Below, one piece after another: positions 25,901 through 40,900 of a stretch of 64,000 bases of DNA. Source of the DNA: Bolinopsis microptera (taxonomy: Eukaryota; Ctenophora; Tentaculata; Lobata; Bolinopsidae). How positions within the stretch are numbered: the first letter of the stretch is position 1; each line of letters opens with the position of its first letter. A program made the translations under genes and the position numbers. The DNA lies in NCBI RefSeq assembly GCF_026151205.1, contig NC_087072.1, positions 5,380,084 through 5,444,083 of the forward strand. Direction: 5' to 3'. Below the pieces are notes generated by a model. That model did no database searches, was not told where the DNA came from, and saw only the letters and a list, made by a program, of their open reading frames with translations.

Positions 25901-28900
25901 TGGTTAGCCTCATTTTCAACTCGAATATTTGAAGCTTAAATACCGATTGAATATAATCCCAAGGAATTTCATGTGCAACATGGATATCAAGTAACGTGTG
26001 AGCTGTTAACCTGTTTCCGTACATTAAAGTTAAAATGCGGTCGAATTATTTATTAGCCTCATTTTGGCCTCCTACAAGTAGACTCGGCGATTTCTGAAAT
26101 GTTGAGTTTGAAGAGGATGAATCAATCTTTATTGTTGACATATTAGATAGTCACAATACCGAACCAACTCGAAAATATACACAAAAGTATACTTGTTGGC
26201 CTCATTTCACCCTCTCAAAAGGTGGTTAGCCTCATTTTCACCTCGAATATTTAAAGCTTAGATCTCGATCAAGTATAATCACCATGGATTATACTTGCAA
26301 CTTGGATATCATGGACGTAACATGAGAAAGTTCTTTTTTGAAAGTGGTGAGGCTAATTTGTTAGCCTCAATTGTCCCTCGCAGTTAAATCACTCCTACTG
26401 AGTCTAGTGAGTGAGCTAGGAGGTCGCTGAACATCTCATTTTAAAGCCGTATCGATTTTCTATACGCATACCAAAAATCAAATGCGTAACTAAAACAGAA
26501 ATGAAATTACAGAAGTTTTAAATTTTTTGTCAAAAAACGAACTTTTAGGAGTGTTTCTAATGACCAGGGTCAGTACAACAAATAGAGATAAAGGTGGACA
26601 GTACTAGTGGGGTGCAGACTATTCGTTATTAAATTCTCAGTTCAAAGTTTTAAAATTTCATATTTCGAATGGCATAAAATGGAGACAAATGGCATAAAAA
26701 TCGTCAAATGGCATAGAAATTTCATGGCATAAATGGAAATTTTGCTTGGCCAATTCTCCATTATGCCATTTATGCCATTGGTACCCCCCCCCCCCCCCCC
26801 CCCCCCCCCCCCGATGGTAGTGGTAGTGGTAGGAGTACTGCTGCCTGTTTATTACTGTATTCGAGCATATACATTGTATGTGATCTCAATATGTATGTGA
26901 TCATCATTCATAATGCATGTTGAGATTGTTATTCATTGTGGAAAGTAACTGTTATGTTGATAAGAATACGATATTAAAATGTCATTCAAAAGATTTCTAT
27001 GATTTCTACTGATCTACGGAACTATTTGTTTTCTGTGCTTCCTTATCGGAACATTAGGACACCTAAGCTTCCTCTACTTCAAACGAAGGAAAATATCTGT
27101 GTTATCTACATGATGATAACAGCTGATGGTATTTTAATAAGCATTGCAGTGCTTCCTTCAGGAATTTTGCTATAATCTAAAAGAAAAATGGCCATTTGTT
27201 ATGATTGCTAAGATTAAAAGAATTACAACGTCGTATCATTGGATTCCTGAACAGGAGAATGATGTAATATAATGGAAACAGCCGTGAGATTTTCTCTTGC
27301 GTCCTGGACAAGACTGGACAAGACTGGACAAGTTCAAACAAGTCAGTAACTGGTAACCCAAACACCGGGGTTTCAAATAAAATCCAGTTTTTCTTTCTTG
27401 TTCTTATGTTGAGTATTGGGATATGCCATTTAACTTACTGCTTATCTTTATGTTAAAAGCACATTTTCTAGGGAATTCATCCATGACATAATGTTCACAC
27501 ATTAATTCAAGTTATATCATCGAAATGGTGATTATGTCATACCAACAGAGGTAACATGTAGGTTCGACATGAACCTAAGGAGCAATGGATTATAAGCACT
27601 CCTCGCTAATTATTCAATCACTTTTTGAAAATATGAACCGGCCTTAAGTAAAAGTAGTAATATTTTGTTATTAGTGCGATTTATCCATGACGTAATGTTC
27701 ACAATGTGATGGTTATGTCACACTAGTAAGTCCTGTAAAATGAACATGTGCTTGTACGGTAATACGCCTGAAACTCCTAACCTACTCATTACTCAAGGTA
27801 TTATACCTGATATTCAAAATCTCTTCTGCTCCTGTTTCGAAATGATCTAAGGGTTGTTAGTCATTCTTCTTTGCGTCAGAACTTTCACTTTCTACTTTCA
27901 CTTTCTACTATTTGCTTTATCATGTTTTCCGGAAGGAAAATACGCCATTCAAACGGCAGACGATTTTGATTCCTTTCAATTCTTGCAGACAGAGAATATT
28001 TCGTTACAGCAATGTTTTTGGCTTTATAGAATTTGGCAGTTTATATTAATCACTAGTTTGACGAGCGATGATTTTGTCTCTGCTTGTGATTTGTCACATT
28101 TTAGAATAGCTTGGATTATAGTTTTGATATAGGAAATTGGCCTTCACTAAACAGTGCAAACTCGAGTCAGAGGCAACATGTAGAATGTAGGTGCAGTAAT
28201 ATTTTTTAAATAGTGCGATTCTTCATTTTGCACCTGCCCAAAACGTTTTATGTGCGTTAAATTTTAAGACAAAAAACACTGCAACTAAGCTGAACAATTC
28301 GCCAAATTTTAAGCCTTCAAGTTCTCTTGGACTATCCAACAGCGTAGTATATAAGGTTATTATCTGTCAATGAGATTCCTGATAATTCAAGATGTATAAA
28401 TTTATAGAATTAACCTCATTGTACATAGAAAGTTTTAAAGTTATATGGGCAGGATGACTGGGGCTAGTTGATGTGTATCGTGTATATAACCTAAAGTGAC
28501 TAAAGCGACTCAATTCCAAATTTCAATCTATTGAGGGATTGTGATCAACTTGATGTCATATTTACAGTGAATATTTTTATTAACAGTACAACTACGTGCA
28601 GACTGTAGAGGTTACAAAAAACCACTTTTATATTTACTTCTTCTGTTCGATTTAACTACACAGTGAGCGATGCCATTTGGTCAGCGATACACCTCATATA
28701 ATAACGGACAATAGGGCGTGAAATGTGAATTATAGTTTCTACTTGTTTTAAGAATAAGTGATCTTAGCAAGGTATTCGACACAAAAATAGCGAATTTCTC
28801 GCAACCAACTAGTCAAATATAATCGCTTTAGGTCACGACTATTCACAGCCTAACATCGTGCTTCACGACTTTCTTGATGAAATATAAACTCTTATATACT

Positions 28901-31900
28901 TATCCTGATAAGAATTCTGGCAAGTGCTCCAACCTAGCTACCATCCTACAGTCTAATATTTGTTAAATTACGTAGTCCTGATAAAAATGTGATAAAATTC
29001 CATTTTCTTTGTACTGTCACAAAATAATGTTCGTTTCTATTCGTAGTCCTTGGAATGGACACTGATAGAATCACCACCAAAGCTAAAGTAGAGTACCGGA
29101 TCAAGAAAATCGAAATAGAAGGTCTGTTTCTTATATAATAGATAATTATTGAATATCTATAATATCAAATATCGATTGAATTTTTTAAGAAATCAGTAAC
29201 TTACTCAGCCAACTACAACTCAGGAAAGTGAATTTGTTGTTTTCAGGTAAGGAAGTTATAGACACTATCATTATAACGTACGATGATGATAGTATATGGT
29301 CTTACGGTTTAGGAGGGAGAAAATCCCACCAGAAGACAATAATCTTCTCAGGAACTGAATACTTGGTAGGTGTACTGTTGTACTTGTAAGATTAGGAATA
29401 AGTGTCGATTAAAAAACTAATTAAAATTTAAACTTCTAATTCTTAGTCTTACTTTTTAAATTTATAAACTGACGGTATCACCGAATCGTTTTGTCTTGTC
29501 AGGTACGAGTGACCCACGAAACACTGGTAAACAGAAGATGGGCAGGAGCGGCACTGGAGCTGGAGACAAACCGAGGCAGAGTGTTCTCCTTTGAGCCCGT
29601 ATGTTCGAGTACACCCAAACACAAGCGCACCACTATAACAGCTGAACCTGGGATGGAGATACTATCTTTACAGATACGGTCAGGTGCTCTGGTGGGGTAT
29701 GAGCAGCAGCCGTGTAGAGAGGAGAGTGTAGCTGTTGAAGAGTGGTATAGTGTGCTTTATCAGGGAACCAAGGAAGATGGGGTGGAGGTGAAGGAGTTCT
29801 CAGAGAAGCAGGAGGCGGTGAGGTGGTGGCAGGGGATCAGGGACAAGTGTAGACAGAAATCAGGGCGTGGAGCCTTGTTTCTTGATACCAAGAGGAACAC
29901 GATACTGAATAAGACAGGATCTGAGGTTATAGGGGTCACGAAATCCTCTCCGAACCTCCACGTGGTGTGGCCTGGTTGGCACTAACGGGTGGTGTGCTCT
30001 CTTGTTGAGTACAAAGGTTGGGCCTTGCCAACTCAAAGTTCCCATAGGAATCAGGAAGTCAACACTAACAGCTACCAAGCACCAGGAAATTTCTCTTTCA
30101 GATATCAGGTTACAAGATAGTACACACACAAATGACGATACATTAGACACAGATACCTAGCTCTAAGAGCTACTAAATCACCAGGAAATTCTCTTTCAGC
30201 TTTCAGGTCCCATCTAAGTCACCCACCACAGAGCTAGGGATTCCAATTCGCTCATCCTGACTACAAGGACACACTGATAATGAGTAGTCCTGGCACTTCT
30301 CCCTCCAGTAACCACTTTTCAGGTCTTTTCAGTTAAGACAGCTAATGCGTAAGGGCTGACACACGCTAGACACAGGCTCGTGATAAGACAGAATTAGGGA
30401 TTTAAACTCTGACTACGAGGACACACTGATAGCGAGAATTCCTGGCACTTCTTCCTCCAGTAACCACTTTTCAGGGGACCGGGTTAGCTTTGCCACACTC
30501 TTCATTGAAGTGTGACTGGACGCTCTACAATCATCTAGTAGCAGCAGAGTTTGACTGACACCCTTACTGGTTCTATTCAGTTTCTACAGCGGAAGATCTC
30601 AACACTCGAAAACAGTTCATCTCGGACATCCTGCAGAGCTGCTTTTTCACAGCTCAGCCTGCCCCATTACACGGGGAACCCTTAGATCTACAGTACCCTG
30701 GTGGCGAGCATAGCTCACTAAAGCATAGTGGACCTCTTTAGTTCTGAGACGCAAAGCTATCCGGATCAGGAATAAACATCAATGCAATGCTTAGGGGATG
30801 CAAATAGAACATACAATGTTTATCGAATGCATTACTCAATCTTTTGATTCATTTTTTTAGCTCGACGTTACATGGTAACATTTCAGGACTGACATTCCTC
30901 CTTCAGGTTAATTGAGGAAATCATACCCGCTATTTGCGTTATACATGGCAAGTATCTGGACTTATGATAACTTAGGATCTCCATCAATCATAAATTCCTC
31001 TCAGATTCCCAGGCTGCATTTATAGCGCTTAACAGCACCAGTTTTAACTCCAGGTTCGTTCTGAACATCTCAGACCAACTCACTAGGTATTCACATCGAG
31101 TAGGACTTCGTTCCAGGACATTAAGGAGTATACGGTAAAGAACTAGCGGAAGAATTCGCAAGGGACGATCAATCCAACAACATCCCCATAGGACCAGAAC
31201 CCTTCCTCCCAAATAGGCCACACTCAGTGACAAAGGAACATTCCACTTATGATGTTCCTCCACAAATTAAATACAGGAACTTTTATTTTTCTGGAACTCA
31301 CATCAGATGGCTAACATGGTCCCTTTCAGAATAGGTCACAGCCCACTAGTTTATTTTCAGAACGTGGCAAACAACGTCAACTTCAAGACGCAAGATTGCG
31401 AACACTTTTCAGGAGAAGCAGCAACATCCCAGCACCTCCTCTACAAGTGCATCCAGATCATGACGTTCAGAATGAGGATAATTGGTAAACTCTACCTTAA
31501 CAACAGTAAACTACATCATATCTTCAAATTTGTGGAACAGTCGACAAGACTGGATAGGGAAAACCCTTTTGGGTAACCTCCTTGGATTCTTCACCAGGAA
31601 CTTTCGCTAAATCCCATACTAGGAACTCAACCTAGGCCCATCTCCGCATAGAGACATATCTCCCAGGCTTTGACCTTGCTCGGAAGTCCCTTGTCTACCC
31701 GCAGAAGTACTACAACGGAAGTGGGTTTGCTCTGAGACAGGTAGTGACAGCTTCAAGACTCCAGGGGTCTGTTGCATTGATATTTATTATTTTATGATTT
31801 CGTATATACTTTGGGAGTCCTGGCGTGCAGCTAGCAGGAGTTGCATTCTGTGGGCACGGTGAGAAGGCCTCCATCTTAACGTAAGAGGCCAGAAACCGTT

Positions 31901-34900
31901 GACCAGAACAGAGAGAGAGAGACAGGATCTGAGAAAATCACAGCATATCTGATGTCTGAGGCTGAGAGGAAGGGAATGTACGTGACTATGAAGGAGAATG
32001 CTACTAAGCTATCCGTATCACTATCAGGTATGTTCTCTGGTATTTATAAAGCTCTCAGCACTAGAGGACAAGCGATCAGAATGCTCATTTTAATATCACT
32101 GCTCCTGTGCGGAAGCATTGTGGACTTGGAGATCTTGAGTTTGACCGGCCAGCTTTTATCCGTCATCTCTGACAACACTACTGCTGACAACCAGAGCTTC
32201 TACGGGAATGTTCTCTGTCAAACTGTGCTGGAGTGCAGTACCAGGTTTGAGCACATCAGGGCAATGCTTATAGGCTTCGTTTTTATGGTTCTACTGGAGC
32301 AGATCATGGTCCTTGGGAAGTATTATTTAGAAAATCTAAGCTTGCAAGGCATAACGGGTAATTTGAGGACCCAGTCTTTGGAGAAAGCGCTGTCCCTGCA
32401 CAAGGGATATCACGACTCACACACCACCGCTGAGGTTGCCTCTGTAATGGGAAGAGCAGATTCCATGACCTATTTAGTTACATTCACTATCCCTTCTGCA
32501 GTGTCACAAACATTTGGTATACTTGCTTCTGGATTCTATTTAGTGAAAGCTGATATTATGATCGGGACAACGGTTATTATATTGACAGTGCTTTATAATA
32601 TTGTATATCTTATGCCAGCCAGGAGAAAATCTATGAGAATAATGCGGGCTCAAGATAAACTGAGCTGTGGAGCAGAAGAGCACAAAGATGAGGCTCTGTC
32701 CATGATGTCTACCGTAAAAAACTTCTCCCATGAAGCACTCCATGTTGAAGAGCAGCGAGTAGCAGAAAAATGCTCGGCTTCTAATGATCTGACTATTGTG
32801 CTTTACAGAATTCTGGATACATTATTTATGCAGAGCTTCAAATATTTCCTTCTAGCATTCTTGATGGCTTACGAATTAACAGCATCGGAATCCGTATTCG
32901 GACCAGGAGAATTCATGACATTTTACTTAGTGTTTAGTAAATTCCAGGAGCAGTTCAGTTGGTTTGACTATCAAATAAAAGATATTCAGAAAGGCTTGAC
33001 TGCAGTGGAGAGCTATGTGGAGTTCATGTCGACACCATGCGAGGTAGTCTCCGGAAGCGAGACAGTAGCTTCTCTGGAGGAGGACATACAGTTTGAGGAT
33101 GTTCACTTTGGGTATCCCGCCAGGATAGGGGAGAAAGTCTTATCGGGATTAGACCTTAAAATACAACGCAAGAAGATGACCGCTCTCGTAGGAGACTCTG
33201 GTGCTGGAAAGTCGACAATAGCCAAGCTTCTGATGAGACTCTACGACCCCCAGCAAGGTAGGATCACAATCGGTGGCAAGGACATCAGAGACTACGATTT
33301 AACAGGGTTACATGGAAAGATGACCATCGTAAGTCAGGACCCCACTCTTATGAACTCCACTATAGTGGAGAATATTTCTTACGGAGCAGCATCCCCAGAT
33401 GAGATCACCATGACGCGAGTTAAAAAGGCTGCTGAATTGGCTAACTGTGACTTTATCAACAAGTTCCGCAGCGGGTTAGACACGTTTGCGGGTTCGCAGG
33501 GTTTACAGCTTTCGGGAGGACAAAAGCAAAGGGTAGCGATAGCCAGGGCGGCAATGAGAGATCCCGAGATTCTGATATTGGACGAGGCGACCTCTGCTCT
33601 GGACGCTCAAAACGAGAAGGAAGTCCAGGAGGCACTGGATAAGCTGATGAAGGGCAAGACAACCATAGTGATAGCTCACAGACTGAGTACTATAAGACAG
33701 GCAGATGAGATTATCTGTCTGAAGGACGGGGAGGTTAAGGAGAGAGGGACACACGATGAGCTGATGGGGTTGGGAGAGTACTATGCTAACCTGGTCTCCA
33801 AACAACTGGTCGAGGATAATTGCAAGAAAATGGAGGAAAACGCTTGATCTGGAAATGAAGTGAAGCGTCTTCTTCAGCAAGTATCTCAGGAATTAGTCAG
33901 GCAAGAGAGCCAGTCTAAAAATAATCAACTTACGAATGAGAAAGACTTATTCAGTGAGAAATGTTCACAAGTTGGAGATAACGGGCCTTTGTTTGGAGAT
34001 GCTGAGATAGATGAGAATAACTTTGGCCCATCCAAGGAATGACCTATTCAAGAGTAGCGCCAATATCTTTTTATGTCAGAGATTATTTACGTCAGATTAA
34101 AGTGCTGTTTTTTCGGTTTTAAAAAACTTAGTTTTATTTCATCGAGAAAGTATTGCCAAGAACTCAAAACCAGACAGATATTAACACTGGCATCAAACGA
34201 TCGATCCTTTAGTAGCCGGGATGATTTCTTTTTGATTTTTTGTCAAAAACGGTACTTGAATAATATGAATATGTTATGCATTTGTGTGTAAGTAGAATGT
34301 AAGTAGAAGAATAACAGAGATATTTGAGAAACAATTTGATTCAATTGTATCGTATTCCATTCTATTCTATTATGTTAATTACAATAATATTTTGTATATT
34401 ATTCTATTTTGTTTTCAAAAAAATGCTATTCTATTCTAATTCATCTGAAATAAAATTAACTTCGTATGTTGAGATTACCTAACAATGTTTGGATGTCGGA
34501 GCTGCTCCTTTATAATATTAGATTCGTTCAGTATGTCTCCAATACATCTCGTCCTCTCTTTTGTTGTCGCGCCAAACCCCGGATGTTGAAGTGAAATCTA
34601 AAAATATTAAAACGTATGTATTAGTATAGTGACTACTGTTTAGTTGACGCTTTTATTGTTACAATCTCAGGTTCATCGACAATATCTTTAAAGAAAATAT
34701 TACAAATAATCGATGGCGCAGTTATTAACACAATTATTTGCTCACCTCTTTCATTGCCAGAGTGGTGGCTTCATCATGGGAACCAGATGTCTTTTTTACC
34801 TGGTGAGGAATTGTATTTTAATAGGTTTAATTCAAACAATTTGAACAGGTATTCAAACAATTCAAACAATTTTTAATGTCAGAGACGCTTTGAACTGATG

Positions 34901-37900
34901 GTTTTGTCCTGGCAGATAAAAGTGCATTATGGAGTAAAATATAGCAATAAACATGATAATAAAATAGAAAAAGTACCTTGTAGACAGTTCCAAAAGCTCC
35001 AGATCCAAGGTGCTCCAAGACAGCATAAGATCCAACGTAGAACATTGGGGCTCTGTGTTGGTTAGTGTTGTGTATCCGACACTTTATCTTGTTCCTTACC
35101 TCCTCCTGGGAGGGGCGCTCAGGTTTAGGTGACAGTGACAGTGACAGTTACGGTGACGGTGACAGTGACAGTGACAGCGACAGTGACAGTGACAGTGACA
35201 GTGACAGTGACAGTGACAGTGACAGTGACAGTGACAGTGACAGTGACAGTGACAGTGACAGTGACAGTGACAGTGACAGTGACAGTGACAGTGACAGTGA
35301 CAGTGACAGGTTTCTACAACATTGGGGCTCTTTGTTGGTTGTTGATGTGTAACTGTATACTTTTTCATGTTCCTTACATCATCCTTCAAAAAAAAGTCAG
35401 CTAAAAGTTGAAAGTTACTGACAAAACCAGCAATATGCTGACTTACTGTGATATTAATATATAATCTGCATATTATTTGTTGTGTGGTGGAATGTAGAGT
35501 AAGACGGAAGCAACAGATAATACACCATACATTCTCCACACCACACTCCGTATCCAACAGAAAATCGTGTGATGCAACAAAATGTTTATCTGATTTCATT
35601 TGGCCGTCTCATGTTACACACATTGTACCAGATTTGCAATAAATCGTGCTATTTTGTTGAGAATGTTCAGTTTGCTCTTACTGCTTCTCCTACCCCTGGC
35701 CACCCCTCAAAACATCCTCATAATCCTCCTGGACGATGTGGACGACCTTGCTCCGACCCGGGAAAAAGGCTTTCCCAACATAACGGCCCACTTCACTAAG
35801 AACGGTGTGATGTACAACAACGCGTTTGTAACGACCCCAATCTGTTGTCCATCACGAGGTAGCATCTACACAGGCACCTACCAACACAACCACCGGACAC
35901 TGGATAATACCGTCACTAACGGGTGTGACGGTCCCAACTGGGACAAGAACATTGCTCCGAACAGTCTGGGGAAGAGGCTCCAGGACCTGGGGTACAGGAC
36001 GGGCATGTACGGGAAATACAGTAACAACTACAGAGGAGACAAGGTTCCTGTGGGCTGGGATGACTGGTTGGGACTGGTTGGGAACAGTCAGTATTACAAC
36101 TACACTCTAAACAGGAACGGAGTGAATGAGGAACACGGGCTCGACTACAAGAAGGATTATCTGCCAAGTCTCATACTTGATGCAGGAATTGAGTTTATGC
36201 AGGACGACAAGTCTAAGAAACCGTGGTGCGCGTTTCTGAGTTTCCCAACAGCACACGAGTCGTTTGATGCTGCTCCACAGCATCAGAAACTGTTTAAAGC
36301 GAGCAAACCTCCGAACCTTAACTATCCTTCTTTTAACAAGACCGGTGATCCAGGTAAGTCATTTGTGCTATATATTTATATCAATCTCGTCCTGTTACTG
36401 AAATAGCAATCTGACGGATCAATTTTATGTTTCCAAAGCCCCTCTCCACTGTTTCTGTAGAATCAGATAAAGAAATTCTAATTTCATACCAGATCAGTAT
36501 ATTGTTCTCCTCTAAATAGTAAATAACTAATATTGGTTCAGGTAAACACTGGTACACAAGCAGCAGACCAGCCCTCAACAACGTGTCAGCTAAGTACAAC
36601 GAGCAAGGCTGGATTCGCAGACTACAGTCTCTCCAGTCAATAGACGAGGGTTTCGTGAGGATCCTCAAGAAAATCGATCCTCAAAACACCACCATCATCT
36701 TCACTTCAGATAATGGTTTCTACTTTGGTGAGTGGGGCATGATCCTGGACAAGAGGCAGCCATACGAGGTGACTGTCAGGGTTCCCATGTACGCTTCCGG
36801 TCCTCTCTTCCCCAAAGGAAGCACTCAGGATACAGTGGTGCTCAACATTGATGTAGCTCCCACTGCTATTGACGTGGCTAAAAAGTCTGGAGCGGGAAAA
36901 CCTAAACCTGGTGTCAGTGACGAGAACTATGGACTCCAATTTGACGGAACGTCTATGTTATCGCTTCTTGAAGCACCCAAAGCTCGCAACTCTTTCCTGA
37001 TTGAGTACCACGGGATGGGGAATGGCATTGACAGCAATGACAGCTGTGCGCACATTAACATGAGATGCTGGTACAAGGACAACAAGGTCTGGTACACAGA
37101 ACCAAAGTTTGATATCCCCGACGGGGAGAAGTTCTGTTTCTGCGTTGACAGCAGGAACAACACCTTCACGTGCGAGAGACGGGTTAACAACAACAATCCG
37201 GGCATTTTCACCAACTTCCTCTACTGTTCCTTCTCGTCAGGGTTTAACGAGTACTACAATCTACACAAGGATCCCTTTCAGATGAAGAACATGTGGGGAA
37301 CACTTGGGGAGGATCAGAAGTGGGAGTTTAAACGTAGGATCGGTAGGATTAGGGAGTGCAGAGGGTTTGAGGAATGCAATCAGCTGGACAACTCTGGGTT
37401 TGATTCTGACAAACCGTTCAGGGACAATTTTCGATAGGTTTCATGAAGGCGATTTGCCAGAAACAATCTAATGTTCATAATTTGTTTGTTTTGTAATTTT
37501 AATTAAAGGGTATTTTGTAAATTATTATTATTGTAACTGACCTCTGAGTTGTTTATGTAGTGTATCATGTGTTTATAAGCGTCTATGTCTGTGATGTAAT
37601 GGCCAACGTCGATAAACATCTCAAACAACTCCGTGGGGAAGAGCCTGAAATTAAAAACTATATGATAAACCCTTATATAAAAACACAAAACTCTACAACA
37701 GACCCTATCATAAACATCAGCGAAATGTTTATCTCTGGCTTATCCGAAGTTTATCTGTCCATTTTCCAATATGTTAGACAATGAATCGTTTAGACTTAGA
37801 ATAGGTCTTTTTGCATGCAAAAGGCCTCGTACACAGTCAAGAAATGCACTTATACATATCAACACGTTTATACCTAACAAAATTTACACATTTAAGTCTC

Positions 37901-40900
37901 CATACACCCCACACATCAACTACAATTATCATAATCATATGTTTCTCTTCTATTCTCTCATCATGACTTACTTTCTCCCAATTCTTCTCTCCACGGTTAG
38001 GTCCATGAACACCGTATTCCCCCTAGATTCTAATATTCATTCCTCTCTACTCCTTGACAGCCCACGTTATCTTATACCATTTCTTGCTTGCTCCCACATC
38101 AAACTTTTCTTTGTAATTATCTCCTCATGGTTTATAAGAAATGTTCTTCTCCCTGGTAAGATGAATAGAGTCAAGTATTCCAGCCGCCTCAGGCGTCTAG
38201 TCTCTTTATTCATTCTTTGGGTTTTCTCTCTTAACTTTCTTTTGATAACTCTTGTTAATCCTTCTATGCTTAATCCAGGTCCCAACTCCCTATCTGTACT
38301 CTACCAAAATGTCCAAGGTCTCATTCCTTTCAGTAACCTAAGCTCCTCCCATCCCCTTCTTGATGGTAATAAGATTTCCGAACTTCAATCCTTTGCTAAC
38401 ATAGAGCAGCCTGACATAATTGCCCTAAATGAGACTTGGCTCAAAAAATCTATTTCTAGCAACGAAATCTTTCCTTCTTCTCAATATGAAATCTTCCGCA
38501 ATGACCGCACGAGAAAGACTCATCCTCAAGATCCTAATAACCCTAAAAAGTTTAGGGAAAATGGAGGTGGTGTTCTTTTGGCTGTTCGGTCTGATCTCGA
38601 CGCCACTACAACCCGACTACCAGTTAGCCTAGGTGCAGAAATGCTTGCCGTTAAAATTTCTTTTCCTAACAAAGAGAGTATTGTAATCTGTACTTGTTAT
38701 AGAGTAGGAACTCTTGGGTTACCTAATCATGATGTCATAGTTAGTTATATTCGCAAGCTAGTTTCCAAAAAGAATCCCCCTAAAATCTATGTTATTGGTG
38801 ATTTTAATCTCCCCCATACAGACTGGCTATCTTCATCCAGTACCGTACCTATTGAGCAATCCTTCATAGATTCTTTCAGTGATCTTTCTCTCTCCCAGTT
38901 GATCACATCACCCACCCATAAAAGTGGTAATACATTAGACATTCTTCTCAGTAATTATGATAACACAATCGATAACTTGAATGTCTGTGATCCTCATTCC
39001 GTGTGCAAATCTGATCATTTTCCTGTCACTTTTTCAATTAAAAGCTCCTTTTCCCGTAAGAAAACTCCTAAACGTAAAATCTATAATTTTAAGAAAGCAA
39101 ACTGGGACATGATTAATCGTGAATTATGCTCGATTAATTGGCAAGTCCTAGAATGCCTAGATCCTGATTCGTCTTGGAAGTTAGTTAAAGACTGCATTAT
39201 GAATTTAGTTGATATACATATTCCTAAAGTAATTATTAAATCAGAGTTCCAACCCCCGTGGTTCGATAGTGAACTTTTTTCTTCATGCCGTAAAAAAGAT
39301 AGACTCAGAGCTAAATTTAAAATGTCTGGTTCTATTTCTGATGAGTTAAAGTTTGTTACTAGCCGTAAAGATTTTAAGAGGCTCTCATCAGCCAAAATAA
39401 GAGATAATCTTTTTAATAGTGATGATCCAGCGCTTATAACTAAGAAGTTTTGGTCACATGTTAAGTATAAATCTAACTCCTGCCGTATTCCTAATTGTGT
39501 TAGTTATTCTGGACAGCTTCGGTTCAATCCCAAAGATCAAGCTGAACTTTTCAATTCTTTCTTTTATAACCAGTTTTCGGATCCTTCACTTTATGACACT
39601 GACATCTCCTATGTCAATGATGTTGATTTTGATATTGACTTCGATCATCGGGATGTTCGTAAGCTTCTTTCAAATATTAATTCAAATAAAGCCCAGGGAC
39701 CAGATGGCATACACGGTAAAATTCTAAAAAATTGTTCCGTAGGTTTAGCTTACCCTCTAACATGCATTTTTCGTGGATCCTACAACAGCGGCTACATTCC
39801 ACAAGAATGGAAACTTGCAAATGTTGTCCCAATATTTAAGAAAGGTAAGAAAAGTGAGGTTGAAAACTATAGACCAATATCCCTTACTTGTTTAGTCATG
39901 AAAGTTTTTGAGCGCATTGTTAAACGTAAACTGCTTTCTTTGACAAGTACCCTTCTTGATCCCAGGCAGCATGGTTTTCTAGAGCACAAGTCATGCACAA
40001 CCAATATGGTTGATTTTTGTGATAGCCTGGCATTGTCTCTTAACGAAAACATTATCAATCATGTTGTGTATTTTGATTTTGCTAAGGCATTTGATTCTGT
40101 AAATCATGATATCCTTCTTCATAAGCTAAAGACCTTATATAACATTGATGGTACACTTCTCAAATTTCTTACCAATTACCTTCAAGGCCGTTACCAAAGA
40201 GTGGTTATTGGTAATGAGATGTCATCTACCCTCTCAGTTAATTCTGGTGTCCCCCAGGGCTCTATCCTTGGTCCCTTACTTTTTGTATTGTTTATCAATG
40301 ATATTCCTCTTGGCCTTTCGGATAATACTGATATTGTTTTGTATGCCGATGATACAAAAATCTGGCGTAAAATACATTCATCTTCTGATAATACCAATTT
40401 ACAAATGGATATAGACTATCTCTCTGACTGGGCACTTAGAAACAAAATGCGATTCCATCCAGCAAAATGTAAAGTGCTTATTGTTTCAGGAAAACCATCT
40501 TTATCTCCTCCATTCGCATATAATCTTGATGGCTCTCCTCTTGTGTATGTAGAGTTAGAAAAAGATCTTGGAGTCGATGTTACTCCTAAGCTCAGTTGGA
40601 ATAGTCAGTGCGACAGAATTTATACTAAGGCCTGCCAACAACTTGGTATGGTCAGAAGAGATGGCCATATTGTCATTGATCAGAAACGTCGCCGGGCGCT
40701 TTACCTCTCCCTGGTTCGTAGCCAATTCGAAAATTGTTCCATAATCTGGCGCCCTTGTAATAAATCACTTAGTGATAAATTAGAAAGTCTCCAAAAGAGA
40801 GCTATTAAATGGATTCTGTCTGAAGAGGGCCGCAGTTATCCACCTGAGCAATATGTCAAAAAGTGCAAGCTTGTCGACATTCTCCCTTTGTCTCAAAAGT

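Larger units (their letters stand above)
23558..26820. mobile_element. 3.2-kb DNA transposon with 8-bp target duplication
   Basis: GATGGTAG flanks both sides (23558-23565 and 26813-26820). Inside, the ends are inverted: GGGTACCAATGGCATAAA at left and its complement followed by a ~30-C run at right. About 118 bp of subterminal sequence with repeated AATGGCATAAA motifs occurs at both ends in direct orientation (23577-23694 and 26668-26780). The interior has a transposase-like ORF on the minus strand and a GCCTCA-rich repeat block. An 8-bp duplication fits hAT, P or Zisupton-type elements; superfamily is unresolved. Confidence 0.8.

Noticed and set aside
27854..28132. 92-residue hydrophobic ORF
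   Set aside because: It has no ATG, no splice sites and biased AT-rich composition.
35065..35599. SDSDSD, TVTVTV and CHCHCH ORFs
   Set aside because: These are translations of the (GACAGT)n hexanucleotide repeat in several frames.
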